DNA from: an uncultured Enterorhabdus sp.
GTDB lineage: Bacteria > Actinomycetota > Coriobacteriia > Coriobacteriales > Eggerthellaceae
Assembly: GCA_947573925.1 (NCBI GenBank)
Contig: CANPHS010000006.1
Span: forward strand, 1 to 40,820
DNA: 40,820 nucleotides
Direction: 5' to 3'
Part shown: positions 36,801 to 40,820 of the stretch, one piece after another
Numbering within the stretch: position 1 is the first letter of the stretch
Layout of the letters: each line of letters begins with the position of its first letter
The notes under the pieces: generated by a model
Told to the model about the DNA's origin: nothing
The model's input: the letters and a program-made list of their open reading frames with translations, nothing else
The model's database searches: none
Position numbers and translations under genes: made by a program

Positions 36801-37440
36801 GCACGTACACGATGGGGCCCTGCTCCACCTCCATCCAGGGCGAGCCCTTCTCGTCGGTGAGCACGCCGCCGAAGTGACGGGGGCCCTTGCAGATCTCGTA
36901 GGCGGAGTGGAAGTTGTGGGTGCCGAGCACCGACTTCAGCGTGCCGTAGGGAGGCTGCGCCCACACGCGGGACGTGCCGCCCATGGTGAACAGCGCCTTG
37001 CCGCCGCCGAACTTCTCCTTGATCTCGTTGAACTTCGCGCCCACGGCGTCCAGCGCCTCGGCGAAGCCCACGCGCACCCAACCGGGATCGTCCTCGCCCT
37101 TGGGGTTCGTGCGCTTCATGGTGTAGCGCAGACGATCGGGGTGGTACAGCGCCAGCATGGACGACTGCGACTTGGCGCAGCAGTGACCGCGGCTGTGCGC
37201 GTTGGACTCGTCACCTTCCACCTTGATGACCTTGTTGTCCTGGACCGTGACCCACACACCGCACTCGACCTTGCCGCAGGCACGGCAGCAGGAGCGGATG
37301 CGCTTGACCTCACCGGCTGATTCGTCGACACCCTCGGCCAGAGCCGTCGAGGGCACGGCGGCGAAGCTCAGCGTGCTCGCGGCGCCCGTGACAGCTGCGG
37401 CCTTCAGGAAGCTGCGACGCGTCAGTGAAAGTTTAGCCAT
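33850..37440 (-). CDS. Molybdopterin (bis-MGD) oxidoreductase catalytic subunit, catechol dehydroxylase-like, Tat signal
   Basis: LTRRSFLKAAAVTGA Tat signal; CRACGKVECGVWV...HCCAKSQSS Fe-S motif; AYEICKGPRHFGG; PVYFHSEHRQLPWCRELWPSPRFEMNP; LYYGIKEGTTNANHAWWYPEMDHAAHGFELVGIN. ATG 37440. Confidence 0.88.
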   Translation of the reverse strand: MAKLSLTRRSFLKAAAVTGAASTLSFAAVPSTALAEGVDESAGEVKRIRSCCRACGKVECGVWVTVQDNKVIKVEGDESNAHSRGHCCAKSQSSMLALYHPDRLRYTMKRTNPKGEDDPGWVRVGFAEALDAVGAKFNEIKEKFGGGKALFTMGGTSRVWAQPPYGTLKSVLGTHNFHSAYEICKGPRHFGGVLTDEKGSPWMEVEQGPIVYVQWGTASEYSNYDSTNRTVVDCSQRAYKHILVDPRMSPLGKEADLWLPIRVGTDLAMSLGWLKWIVDNDAYDKNFVKRWSNGPFLYNPEADGKTYKGYFFEMNGGIHMTSRLLTEADLDREWVSQFWEPAPAEYSYRRFICWDAANEKPTYWDAEECQWEGEKHKIPTTGTWIEHPYKPIIADAWLPDPSKFADPSDPAYDAYWTGEGNEKGKKSNPKGLPKDPELWPDGVQVKLANGKMIEAKSVWQEWEHNLEEYTLDRVAEITEVPADKIEEAVRTYTTRLNPLHGNGGIHYQLAPDQTGHAVQNTRALQIIACITGNSDEPAGNRGSSKAQVDGCCGRANMIVTDHDPVDWGIREGIGTMELGNTPRDLSIEDQIPLIQNFVQYLIDEKSPLVERYGGHVPTDEEARWIAERKGGDYKSSRAFPGLKTPFETNEDQISAERFPLLRFWNSWSDASSIWDAVREIDSPYKIYGGICMSGDFMNQSNLLEAWDALTQLDFWVDINLWSCPNNGCADYVFACTHWLETNTGRVSQGAGGIFGAGQRCVEPIGDVVFDPTFVVCLHKSMGVPFNDRDPEYDEWLNLDYHDFVQNGGTVGYEEQEYRVLKDATDWWKIEEFPEGPDFPQYAAKFQEEGWFDCRKWHPERWGTYRRWEMGYRRQQAGYNLYAAVDEKCAFGTPTGKVEIWSTIAESYIGDETKTFAEVCSPDRAAYAGDIPDIDKFPHWFEAKNSRVQAPEWYDASLVDSASYNSENYLNKPYHALDGVGNAPQTENGDTDNLEAYKQAVKDNPEATFICTSGARQPVYFHSEHRQLPWCRELWPSPRFEMNPKDAARLGLEQGDWIWVRTPWGAIREVVDLYYGIKEGTTNANHAWWYPEMDHAAHGFELVGINCTMDKYAQCWICGASQLRGNPMVVYKATEENSPFGNPVPCDPWGNEAITNANDPRLKEWLANDPRLADSKVELTYASADAKGLQTVSLIKE

Positions 37441-37471
37441 GGGTCCTCCTCTCTCTTTCTCGTTCGATTTC

Positions 37472-37569
37472 CAACAAAACACCGGCGGCGGCCGGTTGGG
37501 TGCGGCGCCTTCCTTGGAGGGGGCGGGTCGGCCGCGGCGCCCGACCGGTGCGCCACCGATGTTTTGTTG
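37472..37569. repeat. ~98-nt imperfect hairpin upstream of the cluster 2 catalytic gene
   Basis: CAACAAAACACCGGCGGCG (left) vs reverse complement of right CAACAAAACATCGGTGGCG, with further pairing CCGGTTGGGTGC / GCGCCCGACCGG. Confidence 0.65.
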
Positions 37570-37797
37570 CCCAACGGTGAGAAATGATACGGAGCCGTTA
37601 CGGATGGGAATCATAAGAGCAGGGGTATTCAGGGCCCACGCAATCATCCGCAGGGTCATCTTTCCGGGATGATTTCCCTGCTCGCACCCCTTCTATACTG
37701 GTCGGCGAAGAGGATAGAAGGGCATCGCCTGCCGCCTTGGGCCGTTGGGAAGGCCGGGCGGAATCACCGGGCGGTGCACGCAGAAAGGAGAACGTTC

Positions 37798-38757
37798 ATG
37801 AGCAAGCCCCATCCCTCTTTGGCCCTGCGCCTCGATTTGGACGAGCGCTTGGTAGACCACGATCTGCGCCTGGAGATCGACCGCTGCTATTCCTACTTGG
37901 GAACCCCCGTGGTGCGCACCCATCCGGCGCCGGCCGCCGATGCGGCGCCCGTTAACACCATGGTGGCCACGGTGCGCGTGGGCGCCCGGGAGTACCTGGA
38001 CTCGTCCGTGGAAGGCGCCGACGCGCTGTGGAACGACTATGTGGAGCACTGGCTGCTGAACCAGGTGCACGCCCTTGAGAACCAGATGAAGATCTTCAAC
38101 CGCCGCCAGCGCGAGGAGGGCCGCGAGGAACTGTCCTTCACCTGGCTGGCCGTGGAGCTGATGGGCGGCCGACTCACCGTGCGCTTCCGACTTGATTCCA
38201 CCTGCGGCATCGACCCGGCCGACAGCGCCTGGGTGGGCCGCGTGCGCCAGGCCCTGAACGAGGGGCGCCTGGGCACGGACGTGGTGGAGGTTCAACTGCC
38301 CTCCGACGCCTCCTTCGAGGCCCACCGGGCCGCCGGCTTGGCCGCCAAGGCCGAGCGCGAGGCCGCCCGCGCCGCCGCAGCCGCCGAGGAGGAGGCCCGC
38401 GCCGCCGCCGAAGCCGCAGCCGCCGAGGCCGCCGCTGAGGAAGCCTTCTTGGCCTCGCCGGAGCTTGTGGCCCAGGCCGCCGAGGCCCGCCTGGAGGCCG
38501 AGGAAGCGGCCGACCTGGTGGTGCAGGCCCGCATCCGCGAGGATCTGGAGGCCGCCGAGCGCGGCGAGACCGAGAAGACCGCCGAGGAAATCGTAGCCGA
38601 GCGCATTGCGGAAGAGGCCCACTTGGGCGAGGACATTCAGAAGAAGTACGCCCTGCCCGAGGCCGACTTCCCCATCGCCTTCGACCACTGGACCGTGCGC
38701 TACGCCGACGGCACCGCCCGCGACTTCGACGCCGCCGCCGGCGTCCTGGCCGAATAG
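37798..38757 (+). CDS. Hypothetical protein with Ala/Glu-rich coiled-coil segment
   Basis: ATG 37798 after AAAGGAG; MSKPHPSLALRLDLDERLVDHDLRLEIDRCYSYLG...; (A/E)-rich region 230-300. Confidence 0.8.
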   Translation: MSKPHPSLALRLDLDERLVDHDLRLEIDRCYSYLGTPVVRTHPAPAADAAPVNTMVATVRVGAREYLDSSVEGADALWNDYVEHWLLNQVHALENQMKIFNRRQREEGREELSFTWLAVELMGGRLTVRFRLDSTCGIDPADSAWVGRVRQALNEGRLGTDVVEVQLPSDASFEAHRAAGLAAKAEREAARAAAAAEEEARAAAEAAAAEAAAEEAFLASPELVAQAAEARLEAEEAADLVVQARIREDLEAAERGETEKTAEEIVAERIAEEAHLGEDIQKKYALPEADFPIAFDHWTVRYADGTARDFDAAAGVLAE

Positions 38758-38768
38758 GAGGCGCGAGG

Positions 38769-40703
38769 ATGACGCTGATTGACGAGATCGCCGCCTTCGA
38801 CGGCCGCGCGGCCAAGGTAGTAGGCGCCGTGCGCACGGGCAAGACCGAGGCCCTGGTGCGCCGCGCCGCTGCGGCCGTGGCCGCCGGTGTGGCCCCCGAG
38901 GACATTTTGCTGGAAACCACCACGGCCGAAGGGGCGCGACAGGCCCGCGAGCGCGTGGCCGCCGCCCTCGCCGCCGCCGGCGTGGCCGACGCCGCAGCCG
39001 TGGCGGGCCGCCTGACGGTGGCCACGGCCGACGCGGTGTGCCTGGAGGTGCTGGCCAGCCCTGAGGCCCGGGCCTTCACGGGCCGGGAACCCCGCGTGCT
39101 CGCCCCCTTCGAGTACAACTTCTTCCTGGAGGACATGAAGACACTGGGCCAGCCCGCCCGCCGTCTGCGCTCGGTGCTGTACCAGTTCAAGAAGCAGTGG
39201 TGCGCCCTGGCCCCCGAGCAGGACTGGGTCGTGCCCGGCGACGAGGAAGAGGCCCTGCGCCACGCCCAGCGCCTGCTGGCCCTGGAAGGGGCCGTGCTGG
39301 CCGAGGAGGTGGCCTGGCTCGCGGGCACCTACCTGCAAAGCGAGGCGGGAGCTGCGGCCCGGGCCCGTTTCGCCGTGGTGCTCGCCGACGACTTCCAGAA
39401 CCTGTCGGCCGCCCAGCAGACCTGCCTCTGCCTTCTGGCCCGCGACCAGCTCATCGTGGCGGGCAACCCCGATGAGACCGTGGCCGCGGCCACGCCCTTC
39501 CCCGCCCCCGAGGGTTTTGCCGACTTCGACGCCCTGCGCCGTCATGTGACCGTGTTCGCCCTGGAAGAGGCCTTCGGCAACCCCAACGTCACCGCCTTCT
39601 GCGATGCCCTGGGCACCACAGGCGCCGCCGAGCGCACCGGTGTCATCCGCGACATCGCCGCCGTGAAGTGGACCGACCCCGACCACGAGTTCAACGGGCT
39701 CACCCGCTACCTGTTCGCCCTGAACGCCGAGCGCGGCGAGGACGCGGCGGTCGCCACCTGCCTGGTGGCGCCCAACAAACAGTGGGCCTCCGCCTTCGAG
39801 CAGATGCTCGCCCGGCGCGGCTTCGCCGTGTCGTCGATCGGCTTCGACCGCATCGGCGGCGACCCCCGCGAGATGGGTCGCGCCAAGGCCATGGTCGCCT
39901 ACACCTCCCTGAACCTGCTGGCCGACCCCACCGACGTGGCCGCCTGGCGCGCCTGGCTCGGCTTCGGCAACTACCTCACCTTGAGCGACGGCTGGGACGC
40001 GCTCATGACCTGGTGCGACGAGCACGAGGCCACTCCCTTCGAGGCCCTGGAGGCCGCCGTTGCCGCCGCCGATGCCGGCCAGCCCGACCCCTTCCTGCGG
40101 GCCGGCGCCCTGGCCGAGCGCTACCGGGCCGGCCGCGCCCTGCTGGCCGACCACCAGGGGCGCCGCGGCTTCGCCCTGATGGCGGCCGTGGGCGCGAGCG
40201 GCCTGCGCGAGTTTTCCGCCGTGGAAGCGGCCCTGGAGGGCGACGAGGACGCCGTGGCCCTGTTCGCCCTCGTCCGCGAGCGCCAGTTCGCCCCCGTCCA
40301 CGACGGCAACCCCCACGCCGTGCGCGTGAGCTCCTACGAGCAGATGTGCGGCTGCAGCTACGACGCCGTGTACCTGGCGGGCTGCGTGGACGGCTTCATG
40401 CCGGCCCGCGACGCCTTCGAGGTGGTGGCCACCGACGCCGACCGCGCCTGGGTGCGCGACGGAGGCCGGCGCCAGTTCCTGGCCGCTGCGGGCAAGGCCG
40501 GCGACACGCTCATGTTCTCCACCTTCGCCAAGGCCGATCTGGAGCTGGCCGAGCGCACGAAGATGCAGGTGGCCCGCGTGCGCATGGAAGACGGCCGCCG
40601 TGTGGCGACCCTACGCCCCACCTGCTTCATCGAGGAAGCCGGCGCCGCCGCCCCCCTCACCTTGGGCGGCCAAGCCCTCCTGGCCGACCTGGGCATCGAC
40701 TAA
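38769..40703 (+). CDS. UvrD/PcrA-like SF1 helicase family protein with degenerate motifs
   Basis: VVGAVRTGKTEALVRRAA (motif I), FAVVLADDFQNLSAAQQ (motif II), SSYEQMCGCSYDAVYLAGCVDGFMP (motif V position). Confidence 0.75.
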   Translation: MTLIDEIAAFDGRAAKVVGAVRTGKTEALVRRAAAAVAAGVAPEDILLETTTAEGARQARERVAAALAAAGVADAAAVAGRLTVATADAVCLEVLASPEARAFTGREPRVLAPFEYNFFLEDMKTLGQPARRLRSVLYQFKKQWCALAPEQDWVVPGDEEEALRHAQRLLALEGAVLAEEVAWLAGTYLQSEAGAAARARFAVVLADDFQNLSAAQQTCLCLLARDQLIVAGNPDETVAAATPFPAPEGFADFDALRRHVTVFALEEAFGNPNVTAFCDALGTTGAAERTGVIRDIAAVKWTDPDHEFNGLTRYLFALNAERGEDAAVATCLVAPNKQWASAFEQMLARRGFAVSSIGFDRIGGDPREMGRAKAMVAYTSLNLLADPTDVAAWRAWLGFGNYLTLSDGWDALMTWCDEHEATPFEALEAAVAAADAGQPDPFLRAGALAERYRAGRALLADHQGRRGFALMAAVGASGLREFSAVEAALEGDEDAVALFALVRERQFAPVHDGNPHAVRVSSYEQMCGCSYDAVYLAGCVDGFMPARDAFEVVATDADRAWVRDGGRRQFLAAAGKAGDTLMFSTFAKADLELAERTKMQVARVRMEDGRRVATLRPTCFIEEAGAAAPLTLGGQALLADLGID

Positions 40704-40735
40704 GGCTTCACCGACGACATTACACCCCCACATTG

Positions 40736-40768
40736 AAACGGCGCTCCCACGAGCGCCGTTTTGTTTTT
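40736..40768 (+). terminator. Intrinsic terminator
   Basis: AAACGGCGCTC-CCAC-GAGCGCCGTTT then TGTTTTTC. Confidence 0.9.
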
Positions 40769-40820
40769 CACTGGGACGCCTTACCGGGAAGGCTGTCCCT
40801 TTCTGGCTCTCCCCAGACAT

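Noticed and set aside
31033-37320. 2095-codon open frame on the plus strand
   Set aside because: Antisense to five well-supported Fe-S/molybdoenzyme genes; low-complexity His/Gly/Ala/Val-rich translation explained by GC-rich codon bias that avoids TTA, CTA and TCA.
1-40820. CRISPR arrays, tRNA or rRNA genes, transposases, integrases
   Set aside because: No regularly spaced repeats, no tRNA or rRNA signatures and no recombinase-like ORFs were recognised; manual reading could miss a divergent tRNA.

Overview
High-GC bacterial chromosome segment. Gene content suggests a Coriobacteriia/Eggerthellaceae gut anaerobe; this taxonomic call is inference. Housekeeping part (about 1-8.5 kb): edge-truncated membrane protein, guaB (IMPDH), SDR, rubrerythrin, M18 aminopeptidase, a lipoprotein and a TrpR/YerC-like regulator. 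Accessory stretch (8.6-13.5 kb): decayed DUF4143 ATPase, DUF3990 (ART-fold) gene plus an overlapping partner, DHA2-type MFS pump, intact AAA/DUF4143 ATPase. Two paralogous membrane-associated molybdenum (bis-MGD) enzyme clusters, each with NapG/NapH-like Fe-S proteins, lie in opposite orientation. Cluster 1 (14.3-21.9 kb, +) has a LuxR regulator and TorD chaperone, but its catalytic gene carries a 1-nt frameshift. Cluster 2 (28.5-37.4 kb, -) has an intact catalytic subunit resembling the gut catechol dehydroxylase family. Between them are a lipoprotein/DUF4956/VTC operon and a divergent two-component system sharing an inverted pair of 11-bp-spaced direct repeats. The 3' end has a coiled-coil hypothetical gene and a degenerate UvrD-like helicase. 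The most unusual non-coding signal is a ~198-bp element present twice (24009-24207 and 30085-30281). Its outer arms differ between copies but stay complementary within each copy (covariation), suggesting a structured RNA or hairpin element. Several other long intergenic hairpins and two candidate sRNAs were also seen. All calls come from reading the sequence and the supplied ORFs; no database search was run.
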